A DNA stretch of 64,000 nt, from assembly GCA_029432775.1 (NCBI GenBank), contig JAROAZ010000015.1, forward strand, positions 62,001 to 126,000, given 5' to 3'. A model generated the notes under the pieces. The model saw only the letters and a list, made by a program, of their open reading frames with translations. It did no database searches and was not told the origin of the DNA. Both the position numbers and the translations under genes were made by a program. Positions 28,146 through 36,887 of the stretch are shown here, in pieces. The stretch comes from Pontiellaceae bacterium B12227. Its GTDB lineage: Bacteria; Verrucomicrobiota; Kiritimatiellia; Kiritimatiellales; Pontiellaceae. Position 1 is the first letter of the stretch. Each line of letters begins with the position of its first letter.

Positions 28146-28649
28146 TTATCCGTCGGGGTGCTGCCGGCAGTATTCGTAGAGCGCGAGGCAGGTGGCGGTG
28201 GCGGCGTTGTAGGAATAGGGCATGCCCCAGACCGGAATTTCCACCACGGCGTCGAGCAGTTCCAGGCAGGCATCGGCCAGCCCTTCGCGTTCGGAACCGA
28301 TCACCAGAGCTGTCTTTTTCGGGAAAGCATATTCCGAGAGCTGCGTGGAGTTGGTGGTCTGCTCCAGTCCGACGAGGATATAGCCCTCCTGTTTCAGTTT
28401 TTTCAGGACGGGCGGCAGACTGTTTTTAACCGTCAGTTTCACGCTTTCAGCACCGTCGCGGGCGATCTTATTGACCAGCTTCGCCTGTCCGGTGGCAATC
28501 ACTTCCTGAATGCCGCAGCAACCGGCCATCCGGAAAATCGTGGACAAATTGACATTACTTCTCAACGGACTGCAGGCGACAATGATCTGTCGGGGTTCTT
28601 GCAGTTCTCTAGGGGGTTTATGTCGAATATGTTCAAATTTCACGATCAA
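28146..28649 (-). CDS. SpoU/TrmH-family RNA 2'-O-methyltransferase
   Basis: 167-residue SPOUT methyltransferase using SAM to methylate ribose in tRNA or rRNA. The three SpoU motifs are visible: motif 1 RSNVNLSTIFRMAGCCG, motif 2 ALVIGSEREGL and motif 3 IPVWGMPYSYNAATATCLALYEY, which form the trefoil knot and SAM site. No N-terminal RNA-binding extension is present. The start is TTG at 28649 with AAGGA close by; GTG at 28643 is about equally possible. The target nucleotide cannot be told. Confidence 0.85.
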   Translation of the reverse strand: MIVKFEHIRHKPPRELQEPRQIIVACSPLRSNVNLSTIFRMAGCCGIQEVIATGQAKLVNKIARDGAESVKLTVKNSLPPVLKKLKQEGYILVGLEQTTNSTQLSEYAFPKKTALVIGSEREGLADACLELLDAVVEIPVWGMPYSYNAATATCLALYEYCRQHPDG

Positions 28650-28798
28650 TTCATCCTTGTTCGGGCCGGCGGTTCGGTAATGAGCAACCTCTCATATCAA
28701 GCGTTGTGGGTCACACAATAATCGGATTATTTCAACCCGACTACAGGATGAAAAGGAAGAAATTACGCAGCTGAATAACAGGGTTGTTCGCTGGAGGC

Positions 28799-28830
28799 GC
28801 AAAAAAAATCCGGGATGCAGGATCCCGGAT
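28799..28830 (-). terminator. Terminator of the EF-hand protein gene
   Basis: On the minus strand ATCCGGGAT-cctgc-ATCCCGGAT runs into eight T. It begins 21 bp after the stop codon at 28851. Confidence 0.85.
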
Positions 28831-28850
28831 ACTTGAGGAAGTAAGAGATA

Positions 28851-29165
28851 TTACTCAGCCGGTTTTTCGCCGCCTTTTTTATCACCCTTCTGACCTTTAG
28901 GTCCTTTTCCTTTGCGCTTCGGGGCTTCTTCTTTGGAGAGTTCTCCGTCGCCATTCACGTCAAGCTCAGCAAACTTTGCCTTGGCTGCAGCTTCATCAAA
29001 CTCAACACCCTGCTTTTCAGCACGGGCCTGTCCACGCGCCACAAACTGCTCTTCGGTAACCGGGCCTCGTGGTCCACGCTGACCTTTTCCTTTTTGTTCG
29101 GATTCAGCTGCCTGTGCAAAAGCTACGGCGGAAAGAAGTACTGCGAGTGTCATTAATTTTTTCAT
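28851..29165 (-). CDS. Small secreted EF-hand, Lys/Gly-rich protein
   Basis: 104 residues. Signal peptide at 1-20 (ending AFAQAAES), then a basic Lys/Gly/Arg-rich segment (KGKGQRGPRGP), one clear EF-hand calcium loop DVNGDGELSKEE, and a second basic tail (KRKGKGPKGQKGDKKGG). The start at 29165 has AGGAG 8 nt upstream. It is monocistronic. Small EF-hand exports like this occur beside sulfatase genes in PVC bacteria. The upstream site at 29258-29274 links it to the two-component system and the Spy-like operon. Calcium sensing or polyanion binding is plausible, not shown. Confidence 0.75.
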   Translation of the reverse strand: MKKLMTLAVLLSAVAFAQAAESEQKGKGQRGPRGPVTEEQFVARGQARAEKQGVEFDEAAAKAKFAELDVNGDGELSKEEAPKRKGKGPKGQKGDKKGGEKPAE

Positions 29166-29257
29166 GGTCTGTCTCCTGTAGTTAATGTTCAACCTGTTCA
29201 CGATTCCGTATCGTTAGAAGACAAACGGGGGGACTCCGGTTTTATTGAACTGAACTA

Positions 29258-29274
29258 CATTACAGTTCTGTCAT
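29258..29274 (-). promoter_or_regulatory. Shared 17-bp inverted site, copy 1 (EF-hand gene)
   Basis: CATTACAGTTCTGTCAT, 93 bp upstream of the EF-hand gene start. It matches CATTACGGTTCGGTAAT at 34556 in 13 of 17 positions. The flank towards the gene is also similar (GGGACTCC about 25 bp away in both). Confidence 0.5.
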
Positions 29275-29317
29275 TTAGAGGATTGCGCTGAATCTTCCGG
29301 CGTGCGTTCCTTCGGTT

Positions 29318-29332
29318 TTCCAATCTTTGGAA
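29318..29332. repeat. Palindrome copy TTCCAATCTTTGGAA
   Basis: Intergenic copy upstream of the beta-helix gene; a weaker version (TTCAAACAATTGGAA) follows at 29363-29377, 45 bp away. Confidence 0.85.
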
Positions 29333-29415
29333 CGATATTGACGGCACCTTCTGCTATTATTTTTCAAACAATTGGAATTAAGGCGGTATGCTTGATGCCG
29401 CAGACCGGGGGAAAT

Positions 29416-30939
29416 ATGAAAACAATTCTGTGTGTTGCATTACTGTTGGTTGGAACGTGTTTTTCAAAAGAAGGTGCCGAAGTCGTCACCTATGAGGCGT
29501 TCGGCGCCATAGGGAATGGGGTTGCAGATGATCTCCCGGCCATTTGCAAAGCGCATGAGTATGCCAATAAACACGCGCTTTCGGTTCGTTCCAAGCCCGG
29601 TGCCACTTACCATCTCGGACGCAGGGCGTTGACGGCCGTGATTGCAACCGATACGGATTGGAATACCTCCCGCTTTACGATTGATGATACCGATGTTGAG
29701 AATCACAAAAAGTCGCTGTTTGAAGTGCGCTCCCTGCTGAAGCCGGAAGTGGTTAAGATCGACCGGTTGAAGCGGGATCAAAAGCAGATCAACATGCGTC
29801 CGGAGCGCGATTGTTTTGTGATGGTGGAAAATGCAAACAAGCGGATCTTTATTCGGAAGGGCCTGAATCAGAACAGCGGCAGCCCGATGCGCGACTGCTT
29901 CATTCTTCGGAAGAACGGCTCGATTGCATCGCCCATCGATTGGGACTACGAACAGATCACGCGCGTGGTTGCCCGTCCGATGGATGAAAAGCGGCTGACG
30001 TTGAAGGGCGGTGTATTTACGACCATTGCGAACCGCATGAAGCAGGGAAAGGGCAGTAATTACTGGTCCCGCAATATTGTGATTTCCCGCTCCAATACCC
30101 TCGTTGAAGGGCTGAAGCATCATGTGACCGGCGAGACCGACGTGGGGCAGCCGTATGCGGGTTTTATCAAGGTCCAGGAGTGCGCCGATATCACGCTTCG
30201 CGCATGTTTCGCCACCGGGCATAAAAAATACACCACCATCGGTTCCGCTGGAAAGCCGGTCAGCATGGGGTCGTATGATTACAATATGAACACCGTAGTG
30301 AATCTGCGGATGATCCGGTGCCGGATGGACCATATCCTCGATCGCAAACTGTGGGGGGTAATCGGATCGAACTTCTGTAAAAATGTTCTGCTCGAAGATT
30401 GCGTTCTTTCGCGCATGGATGCCCATCAGGGCGTCTCCGGGGAATACACGATTCGGCGCTGTACACTGGGGCACATGGGACTCAATGCGATCGGCCGCGG
30501 CCTGCTGACCTTGGAAGACTCAACGTTGTACGGGCGGCACCTGGTGAATTTGCGGTCCGACTACGGCAGCACGTGGGAAGGGAATCTGGTGGTCCGGAAC
30601 TGCCGATGGATTCCCGCAGGCGGCGCATCGACCGTTCCGTATATGATCGGTGCGCATAACGACGGAACGCACGATTTCGGCTACCCCTGTTTTATGCCCC
30701 GCCATATCACCCTCGAAAATCTCGAGGTGGATGACCGGAATGTCCCGAAAGAGTATGAGGGGATGTACTACTTTACCGACCCCGATTCGGGGAAAAAGAA
30801 GCCCGAGGCCGGCCGGCCCTTTCCGTATCGCCTGACGGAATCCCTCACGGTCAGCGGGTTGAAAACGGCCAGCGGAAAAAAGCCGAAGATATCCCCGAAT
30901 CAGGCGTTGCAGGCGAACGTCTCCATCACATCGCACTGA
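29416..30939 (+). CDS. Secreted pectate-lyase-like beta-helix protein
   Basis: 507 residues. Signal peptide MKTILCVALLLVGTCFS. The mature N-terminus VVTYEAFGAIGNGVADDLPAICKA is the signature opening of the Pectate_lyase_3/GH28-type right-handed beta-helix, normally a polysaccharide lyase or hydrolase. Later coils (RRCTLGHMGLNAIGRGLLTLEDSTLYGR, VVRNCRWIP) are consistent with stacked rungs. Catalytic residues cannot be assigned by eye. The start at 29416 has GGGGGA 4 nt upstream. It is the only plus-strand gene in a minus-strand block rich in sulfatase-type functions, and likely acts on the same sulfated or acidic polysaccharide. Confidence 0.75.
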   Translation: MKTILCVALLLVGTCFSKEGAEVVTYEAFGAIGNGVADDLPAICKAHEYANKHALSVRSKPGATYHLGRRALTAVIATDTDWNTSRFTIDDTDVENHKKSLFEVRSLLKPEVVKIDRLKRDQKQINMRPERDCFVMVENANKRIFIRKGLNQNSGSPMRDCFILRKNGSIASPIDWDYEQITRVVARPMDEKRLTLKGGVFTTIANRMKQGKGSNYWSRNIVISRSNTLVEGLKHHVTGETDVGQPYAGFIKVQECADITLRACFATGHKKYTTIGSAGKPVSMGSYDYNMNTVVNLRMIRCRMDHILDRKLWGVIGSNFCKNVLLEDCVLSRMDAHQGVSGEYTIRRCTLGHMGLNAIGRGLLTLEDSTLYGRHLVNLRSDYGSTWEGNLVVRNCRWIPAGGASTVPYMIGAHNDGTHDFGYPCFMPRHITLENLEVDDRNVPKEYEGMYYFTDPDSGKKKPEAGRPFPYRLTESLTVSGLKTASGKKPKISPNQALQANVSITSH

Positions 30940-31079
30940 GCGGTGACGCGGTCATCGCATTCCAGAGCGGCTCCGCCGCAGGTCTTTCGATTGTCTTGTG
31001 CGTGAAGCGAAGCACGCGCCCTGGAGTGCTGAGATCTCGTCCGCTCTTCGGCCGCACTGCCCTCAATCACAATCAGTAG

Positions 31080-31898
31080 TTAGGGGTGTTTCAGTTTTGC
31101 TGAGCAGAAGAAGGCCCGCGCGGTGATGTAGAGCGTGTCCCCGCAGATGGTCACGTTGGTCGGCCGTGCGGGTGTTTTGATTTCGCGAATCTGTTTTCCT
31201 GCCGGGCTGAACACCAGAACGGAGCCTTCGGTGATGTAAAGGTTGCCCTTCGCGTCGAGCGTCATACCGTCGCTCGCATGTTCGACGAAGAATGTTTTGT
31301 TTGCGAGTGTTCCATCCGCGTTGACGGCATATTTCCAAACCTTGGAAGCGCCGTGATCTGCGACATAGAGTGTCTTGCCATCGGGTGTGCCGATGAGGCC
31401 GTTCGGGCGTTTTAAGTCGTCGATAACGCGGATGATATCCGAGCGGTCGGGGGTGATGTAATAAACGTGTTCTCCATCCTGTGTCAGAGGATTTCTTCCA
31501 TACATGGGATCCGTAAAATAGATTCCGCCCTTGGCATCCGGCCAGAGATCGTTGGGTTTATTGAACGGCTTGCCATCATATTCTTTCGCCAGCACGGTGA
31601 CCTCGCCATCCGGCGCAATGGACACCACGCGCTTGTTCACACCTTCGCACACCAGCAGGTTGCCGTTGGGTTGGAAGTGGAGCCCGTTGGCCCCTCCACT
31701 GTTTTCGCGGAAGACTTCAATTTTTCCAGTGGTTGGAAGTTTATGAATCCGGTTGGCGCGGATATCGGTGAAGAAGATATTGCCGGCGGCATCTGCCGCC
31801 GGACCTTCGGTGAACGTGAAGCCATCCCCAAGGATCTGGAGTTCACCCGCAAAAACACGGGCCGTGAGCAGGAGAGTCGCAATCAGCATCAGTTTCAT
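31080..31898 (-). CDS. Exported SMP-30/gluconolactonase-family beta-propeller
   Basis: 272 residues with a signal peptide (MKLMLIATLLLTARVFA). Propeller text of the SGL family: FTFTEGPAADAAGNIFFTD, GGANGLHFQPNGNLLVCEG, KPNDLWPDAKGGIYFTDP, KRPNGLIGTPDGKTLYVAD and SDGMTLDAKGNLYITEG, including the Glu, Asn and Asp that bind the catalytic divalent metal. The family hydrolyses sugar lactones. The start overlaps the sulfatase stop by 4 nt (ATGA), so it is the third gene of the operon 34485-31080. Palindrome copies at 31333 and 31724 lie inside. Confidence 0.85.
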   Translation of the reverse strand: MKLMLIATLLLTARVFAGELQILGDGFTFTEGPAADAAGNIFFTDIRANRIHKLPTTGKIEVFRENSGGANGLHFQPNGNLLVCEGVNKRVVSIAPDGEVTVLAKEYDGKPFNKPNDLWPDAKGGIYFTDPMYGRNPLTQDGEHVYYITPDRSDIIRVIDDLKRPNGLIGTPDGKTLYVADHGASKVWKYAVNADGTLANKTFFVEHASDGMTLDAKGNLYITEGSVLVFSPAGKQIREIKTPARPTNVTICGDTLYITARAFFCSAKLKHP

Positions 31899-33229
31899 TT
31901 TTTCTTATTCCTTCCTTTGTTGCCGCGTTCATCGCGGCCCTTTTTACGGGGTGCGGTCGGATCATAATCCGGATTGGGCTCAGCGGGCCGGGGTGCATTT
32001 AAATCGGCCTGCCATTGTTTCAGCTCGGCATACAGTTTGTTTGCACGTTTCGGTTCCGCTTTGCTCAGATTGTTGCGTTCCTCGGGATCCGAGTCGAGAT
32101 CGTACAGCTCCGTGGTTTCGGTTTCAAAGAATTCCAACAGTTTGTATTTTCCTTTACGCATGGCACTGGTCGGGCCGCCCTGACCGATATAACAGGGAAA
32201 GTGCCAGAAGAGGGCGTCGCGCTTCAGCGAGCCGCCGCTCCACAGCGGGACTAGACTTTTTCCATCCAATGGAAGGTTTCCAGGCATTGGAACTCCGGCG
32301 AGTTCGAGCAGGGTGGGATAGACATCGATCGAGGAGATGGGTTCGGCGCTTTGCTGATGAGGCTTAATGCCCGGGCCGCAGGCAAAGGCCGGGACGCGCA
32401 GGCCGCCTTCATAGAGTGTGCCTTTTCCGCCGCGCAGCGGTTCAACATAGCGACGGGTCCCGCCGTTGTCGGAGGTGAAAATAAGGACGGTGTCTTCGGG
32501 CAGGGCTGCTGCAAGACGGCCGATGTTTTCATCCAGCGTTTCAATGGTGGCGGCATATTCATTGCCGTTGTTTTTTCTGAGCGTCTCCGGCTTGGGGTCG
32601 AACGGCGAGTGTACGGCGTGATAGGCGACGTAGAGCAGGAACGGTTTCGTTTGGTTCTTGGTAAATTCAATCGCTTTATCGGTCAGTCGGTCGGTCAGGT
32701 AGTTGCCTTCGGGATCAAAATAGGAATCCTTTTCAAATCCGAGATCCTTCGGCTGCACATAGGAGTCGAATCCCTGTCCGGTCGGCACGCGCGGCCCCTT
32801 GCGCCCGCGGCCGAGATTCCACATGCCGACCATGCCGGTGGCATAGCCGGCGTCCTGCAGCACGTCAGCAAAGGTTATTGCCCCTCCATCCAATTCCGGC
32901 TTGCTGGGTGCTGCCATGATCTTATGGTTCGGCTGGCCGGGCGAATGACGTTCGTCGACCACGGTATAAACCTCGTGTCGCGGCGTGTATTGCCCGGTCA
33001 TCAGGCAGGCGCGGGTCGGTGCGCAGTTCGGTGCAGCGGCATAGGCTTGTGTGAAAATGATGCCGCTTTGGGCGAGCCGGTCGAGGTGGGGCGTGTGGAT
33101 GGTTTTATTGCCGGCGAATCCGGTATCGTTCCACCCCATGTCGTCGATCAGGATCACAACGAGGTTAGGCCGGGCAACCGCGCTTAACGCGGTTGCGGCC
33201 AGAAGGAAGCATGTGAACAGCCGCTTCAT
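31895..33229 (-). CDS. S1-family sulfatase with altered active-site KWH motif
   Basis: 444 residues, signal peptide at 1-19. Alkaline-phosphatase-fold sulfatase. ILIDDMG supplies the two metal Asp, CAPTR is the formylglycine motif in its CxPxR form, SDNGG is present, and AYHAVHSPFD supplies the distal His. The canonical GKWHLG is instead GMWNLG (nt 32810-32824): both the catalytic Lys and His are replaced. Activity may therefore be altered or lost. The C-terminus is a Lys/Arg-rich tail (KKGRDERGNKGRNKKK). ATGA overlaps link it to both operon neighbours. Two palindrome copies are embedded at 32260 and 32278. Confidence 0.88.
   Translation of the reverse strand: MKRLFTCFLLAATALSAVARPNLVVILIDDMGWNDTGFAGNKTIHTPHLDRLAQSGIIFTQAYAAAPNCAPTRACLMTGQYTPRHEVYTVVDERHSPGQPNHKIMAAPSKPELDGGAITFADVLQDAGYATGMVGMWNLGRGRKGPRVPTGQGFDSYVQPKDLGFEKDSYFDPEGNYLTDRLTDKAIEFTKNQTKPFLLYVAYHAVHSPFDPKPETLRKNNGNEYAATIETLDENIGRLAAALPEDTVLIFTSDNGGTRRYVEPLRGGKGTLYEGGLRVPAFACGPGIKPHQQSAEPISSIDVYPTLLELAGVPMPGNLPLDGKSLVPLWSGGSLKRDALFWHFPCYIGQGGPTSAMRKGKYKLLEFFETETTELYDLDSDPEERNNLSKAEPKRANKLYAELKQWQADLNAPRPAEPNPDYDPTAPRKKGRDERGNKGRNKKK
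32260..32292. repeat. Tandem pair of palindromes inside the sulfatase gene
   Basis: TTCCATCCAATGGAA (32260-32274) and TTCCAGGCATTGGAA (32278-32292), 18 bp centre to centre. In the sulfatase frame they read MPGNLPLDGK. Confidence 0.85.
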
Positions 33230-34485
33230 TTCGAGGCTCCGAAGAATCTGGATTCAACATCGCCGAGTTCGGGCTGTTCTTTGGCTCCGCGGGAGTAGAT
33301 GTAGTAGGGCGCGCTTTCGTAGCCTTCAAGGTTACGCAGCTTCACCAGTTCAGTTCGCTGTGCCTCGGTGAGGGTCCGGTTTACTTTCGCGAATGCCATG
33401 GTGTAGAGCCACGACATTTCTCCGTCGAGTTCGCCATAGTGACGGCCCAGCTTCAGCAGCTTGTCGCGGTCGGGTGTTTTTCCTGCCAGCAGTTTGCGGA
33501 GTTCGATGGAAAAAGCGCGGCGCACGTCGATGGTTTCCATCAGTACTTTTCGCTGCAGGTCAGGAATGCCGGTCAGGATCTTCGCCTGCTCGGGGGTGCA
33601 GACTTCTTCCACAAAGGTGCGGCCGCTGTCGCCTGTCACGGAGGTGCTGATATCGAAGTCGCGTTTCCCCATGGCCGGCATATCTTTCATGTAGAAGCCG
33701 CCGAAATAGGTGCCGTGGCGTTCCGGGCAGAAGTAGGTGTCGGCTTCGGTGTTGCCGGCTGTCCAGCTGAAAAATTCCGATGCATAAGTCATGTAGGCCA
33801 CGCTGAAGAGCTTGGATTTTCCTTTGCCCTTCTTTTTGTCGCGCTGATCGATTTCCGGCCACGTGTTGAAGTCGCCGAACTTCATCTTTCCGAGATAGGC
33901 TTTTTGCTCTTCGGTTAACGATGCATGAACCTGGGCCATCACTTCCGCGCGGCGGATACTCAGCTCTGCATCGCGCTCAAAAATATCCCCGACGGTTTTG
34001 ATCACGGCCTGCTTGTTCAGACCCGGTTTGTCAGCTTCCAGCTCTAGCCAGAAGGCCTTGATGAGTGGAAGGCGCATTTTCGCGAGTTCGACCAACTGCG
34101 GTGCCTGCTCTTCGGCGAGGTCTGCGAACATCTTCTTCTGCTCATCGTTTAGAATGTGCAGCACGTTGCCGGCAACGCGATTGAGGAACATAGGGTTATG
34201 GCCCTTTTGCGCCGCATCGATATCGCGCATGTATTGGAACCCGAAATAGTCGCACACCTTGCCCGGCGGAATGAAGGTGGAGGCGCCGTAGTCGCCGGTA
34301 ATGAAGGCCAGTCCGCTGAAGCAGATGGTGTGCAGCTGGGCGCGGTCGGAAACGGCCTGCTCAATGGTATATTTCTGAGCGTCGTTTTTTTTGCCGCCGC
34401 CTCGTTTTCCTTTTTCCTTCTGCCCCGATGCAGCGATTCCGAGAGCGAGGGTGAGAATCAGTAATCCAGTCGTTTTAGCATTCAT
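33226..34485 (-). CDS. Exported Spy/CpxP-like LTxxQ repeat protein
   Basis: 419 residues with a signal peptide (LLILTLALGIAASG) followed by a basic KGKRGGGKKND stretch. Several LTxxQ-type turns are visible: LNDEQKKMF, LTEEQKAYL and LTEAQRTEL, the hallmark of Spy/CpxP periplasmic proteins, arranged in two related halves each opening with an aromatic-rich segment. The start at 34485 follows AAGGAG by 7 nt. It is first of a three-gene operon with the sulfatase and SMP-30 genes (4-nt overlaps). Spy-like proteins are usually envelope-stress chaperones controlled by CpxAR-like systems; a similar tie is suggested by the 34556 site and the two-component genes upstream. Confidence 0.65.
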   Translation of the reverse strand: MNAKTTGLLILTLALGIAASGQKEKGKRGGGKKNDAQKYTIEQAVSDRAQLHTICFSGLAFITGDYGASTFIPPGKVCDYFGFQYMRDIDAAQKGHNPMFLNRVAGNVLHILNDEQKKMFADLAEEQAPQLVELAKMRLPLIKAFWLELEADKPGLNKQAVIKTVGDIFERDAELSIRRAEVMAQVHASLTEEQKAYLGKMKFGDFNTWPEIDQRDKKKGKGKSKLFSVAYMTYASEFFSWTAGNTEADTYFCPERHGTYFGGFYMKDMPAMGKRDFDISTSVTGDSGRTFVEEVCTPEQAKILTGIPDLQRKVLMETIDVRRAFSIELRKLLAGKTPDRDKLLKLGRHYGELDGEMSWLYTMAFAKVNRTLTEAQRTELVKLRNLEGYESAPYYIYSRGAKEQPELGDVESRFFGASK

Positions 34486-34555
34486 GACGAGCTCCTTTCG
34501 TTTTTTATTCGTCATGAAACTAACGTCGGGACTCCCGATATATCGAAGGCTATTG

Positions 34556-34572
34556 CATTACGGTTCGGTAAT
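34556..34572 (-). promoter_or_regulatory. Shared 17-bp inverted site, copy 2 (Spy-like/sulfatase operon)
   Basis: CATTACGGTTCGGTAAT, with perfect 6-bp inverted arms CATTAC/GTAATG when one more base is included, 71 bp upstream of the operon's first start codon. Confidence 0.55.
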
Positions 34573-34576
34573 GAAC

Positions 34577-34684
34577 GTAGAGCCGCCGCTATGCGGTGTC
34601 TTGTCAGTGGGCCGGTGTGAATGCGGGAGCCAGCACGTAGTGCAGGCTGTACTCGGTAGAGCCTACACTATGTGGTGGCTCCCG
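34577..34684. repeat. Double-hairpin intergenic repeat, copy C (extended)
   Basis: GTAGAGCCGCCGCTATGCGGTG, then GAGCCAGCACGTAGTGCAGGCTGTACTCGGTAGAG and GCCTACACTATGTGGTGGCTC-type words. The right end overlaps the last codons of the histidine kinase gene (stop at 34668), so the repeat supplies the kinase C-terminus. Confidence 0.65.
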
Positions 34685-36095
34685 GCAGGGTAAGGCGAAA
34701 AGTGGTGGTGCCTTTGTCGGCACCGGCCAGTTCGAGGGATCCGTTATGGGCGAGGGCAATCTCGCGGGCGAGACTGAGGCCGAGGCCGGTGCCGTCGGTC
34801 TTCCGGCTGTGGGCTTTGTCGACGCGGTAGAAGCGGTCGAAGATTTTATCCCGGTCTTCCACCGGAATGGTTTGTCCCCGGTTGGAGATCGTGAACTCGA
34901 TGGGGTCGCCGCCCGTCAGGGTAAGAGCGATCGGCGACTCGCCATGACTGAACTTAACGGCATTACTGGCGAGGTTCTGAATGACCTGGCTGAGGAGTTC
35001 TGCATCGCCCTGAACTGTGATGCCCGGCGTCAGCTTTGCCTTCACTTCAATACCCGGGTTCAGGATGCCGATGTCTTCAACCAGATTTTCAATCATGGGT
35101 GTGAGTTCCAGGGATTGGAAGTTGATCGGCAACCGGCCGGAGTCGGCCTGGGCTAAGAGCAGCAGTTTGCGGATGATCGATTTGAGTCGCTGAACCTCGT
35201 CCAGCGATTCTTTATAGGCACGCTGATCTTCCGAGCCGTCGGGTGCCCGCTGCAGCGAGGTTTCCAGCTGCCCCTGCAGAATGGTGAGCGGGGTTTTTAA
35301 TTCGTGAGCCGCATCGGCACTGAACCGGGAGGCCTGCTGAAAGCTGGTTTCGAGACGGTTGAGCATTACATTGACGAGATCGATCAGCTGGCGGAACTCG
35401 AGGTCGGCCCGGGTGGCCGGAATACGTTCATCCAGATGCAGGGCCGTCACTTTCTTTGCGGTGCGGGCAATGGCATTGACGGGACGGAGGGCGAGTTTGG
35501 CCAAAAACCATCCGATGCCGATGAGGAACAGAAGCGCAATCGGAATGCTCCAGCGCAGCAACTCGCGGAAGCGGGCAATTTCCGCATTGAGCGGAGCCAG
35601 GCTGATGCCCAGATGCATCGAGATCTCCGCGTTGCGGACGGCCATCACGCGCCAGTTGCTGATGGTAATGAATATGGGTTCGCTCAGGGGAAGGTTGGCC
35701 GGGGCTTGCCGGTCGATTTTTCGCTTTCGAGCCTGGTTCTTCTTTCCAGGTGGCGCTGCTTTTTTGGGGATTGGAAGCATGGCTCCCGCGAGTTCGTCTT
35801 CCCACTGCGCTGATTCAAAGAGCACCTTGTTCCGGTTGTCGGTGACGCGAAGGATAAAGGGTTTTGCTGCGGTTTCGCGGAACAGGCTGCTTAAGGATTC
35901 ATTGAAGCGGTTCCAATGATTGGAAGGCTGGGCTTTCCCCATATCGGCATCGACCAGTGCGCGCAGTACGCGGTCGGTCCGTTCGATTCCGATTTTGTAG
36001 GACATCTGAATGAAGAAGAGCGCGAATGCCAGCAACAGCGCGCCGGAGAGCAGCACGCTGGAGAGGGCGATCTTCAGTTTGAAGGAACGGATCAT
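34668..36095 (-). CDS. Sensor histidine kinase, OmpR/HK1 class
   Basis: 475-residue inner-membrane kinase. A TM helix at about residues 8-30, a periplasmic sensor region with a Pro/Lys-rich insert (PIPKKAAPPGKKNQARKRK), a second TM helix near 185-205, HAMP, then the H-box SADAAHELKTPLT (His about 262), N-box NLASNAVKF, and G-boxes including GTGLGLSLA. Two palindrome copies lie inside: 35911 (read SNHWN in the sensor region) and 35106 (FQSLE). It follows the response regulator with an 87-bp gap filled by an inverted repeat. Confidence 0.93.
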   Translation of the reverse strand: MIRSFKLKIALSSVLLSGALLLAFALFFIQMSYKIGIERTDRVLRALVDADMGKAQPSNHWNRFNESLSSLFRETAAKPFILRVTDNRNKVLFESAQWEDELAGAMLPIPKKAAPPGKKNQARKRKIDRQAPANLPLSEPIFITISNWRVMAVRNAEISMHLGISLAPLNAEIARFRELLRWSIPIALLFLIGIGWFLAKLALRPVNAIARTAKKVTALHLDERIPATRADLEFRQLIDLVNVMLNRLETSFQQASRFSADAAHELKTPLTILQGQLETSLQRAPDGSEDQRAYKESLDEVQRLKSIIRKLLLLAQADSGRLPINFQSLELTPMIENLVEDIGILNPGIEVKAKLTPGITVQGDAELLSQVIQNLASNAVKFSHGESPIALTLTGGDPIEFTISNRGQTIPVEDRDKIFDRFYRVDKAHSRKTDGTGLGLSLAREIALAHNGSLELAGADKGTTTFRLTLPGATT

Positions 36096-36104
36096 TTTGA
36101 GCTT

Positions 36105-36173
36105 ACCACGGAATACACTGAGTACACGGAACCCGAGCTGTTGAATTTCCGTGTGTTCTGTGCATTCCGTGGT
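36105..36173. repeat. Long inverted repeat between response regulator and kinase
   Basis: Left arm 36105-36130 (ACCACGGAATACAC..) and right arm 36148-36173 (..TCTGTGCATTCCGTGGT) pair over most of 26 bp with a 17-nt loop. The ACCACGGA word is shared with the repeat at 59901-60012. It may attenuate kinase expression relative to the regulator. Confidence 0.75.
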
Positions 36174-36182
36174 TCCATTTTT

Positions 36183-36842
36183 TTATGCCTCTGATTTGTT
36201 GAAGCGGTAGCCGACGCCGCGGATGGTTTCTATAAATTTATGTCCGTCGTGGTCGATCTTTTCGCGAATGCGGCGGATGCATACATCAACCAGGTTGGTT
36301 TGCGGATCAAAACCATAGCCCCAGACCTGTTCCAGCAGTTGGTCGCGGGTGAAAATGCTGTTGGGCGACCGCATCAGATGTTCCAGCACACTGAACTCGC
36401 GTGGGGCGAAAAAGATTTCTTCATTGCCGTATCGTGCTTCGCGGGAGAGGGTGTTCAGGGAGAGCCGGCCGGCATGCAGTATGCTTGAACGGCGCGCGAC
36501 CGCGTTGATCCGGGCAATGAGCTCATCCATGAAAAAAGGTTTCGTGACATAATCATCCGCGCCGAGTTCCAAACCCAGGACGCGTTCGTTGGTTTCGGTT
36601 CGGGCGGTCAGGATAATGACCGGAGTTGCGTTGCCAGCTGCCCGTAGCTCCTTCAGAATGGAAAGGCCATCGCGTCCGGGCAGCATGATGTCGAGCAGAA
36701 TTACATCCTGTTCGCCGGAGGATGCCGCCGCAAAGCCGTCGTCGCCGTTATCGGAAACCTCCACCGAAAACCCGCGCGCTTCCAGTCCTTTCCGGACAAA
36801 CGTATGGATCTTCTCTTCATCTTCTATCACGAGCACTTTCAT
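36183..36842 (-). CDS. OmpR-family DNA-binding response regulator
   Basis: 219 residues. The receiver domain has the acidic pair EDEE (residues 7-10), phospho-acceptor Asp51 (LLDIMLPG), Thr in ILTAR and Lys in VTKPF. The winged-helix effector occupies the last 95 residues (FAPREFSVLEHLMRSP, TNLVDVCIRRIREKID, IRGVGYRF). It is first of the pair with the kinase. The inverted site at 36888-36904, 46 bp upstream of its start, also occurs upstream of two other units, which would fit autoregulation by this protein. Confidence 0.95.
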   Translation of the reverse strand: MKVLVIEDEEKIHTFVRKGLEARGFSVEVSDNGDDGFAAASSGEQDVILLDIMLPGRDGLSILKELRAAGNATPVIILTARTETNERVLGLELGADDYVTKPFFMDELIARINAVARRSSILHAGRLSLNTLSREARYGNEEIFFAPREFSVLEHLMRSPNSIFTRDQLLEQVWGYGFDPQTNLVDVCIRRIREKIDHDGHKFIETIRGVGYRFNKSEA

Positions 36843-36858
36843 AGCGAAAGGCTAGCAG

Positions 36859-36873
36859 TTCCAACCTCTGGAA
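36859..36873. repeat. Palindrome copy TTCCAACCTCTGGAA
   Basis: Lies in the divergent region between the response regulator start (36842) and the shared 17-bp site (36888). Confidence 0.85.
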
Positions 36874-36887
36874 AACATGTAATTGTT

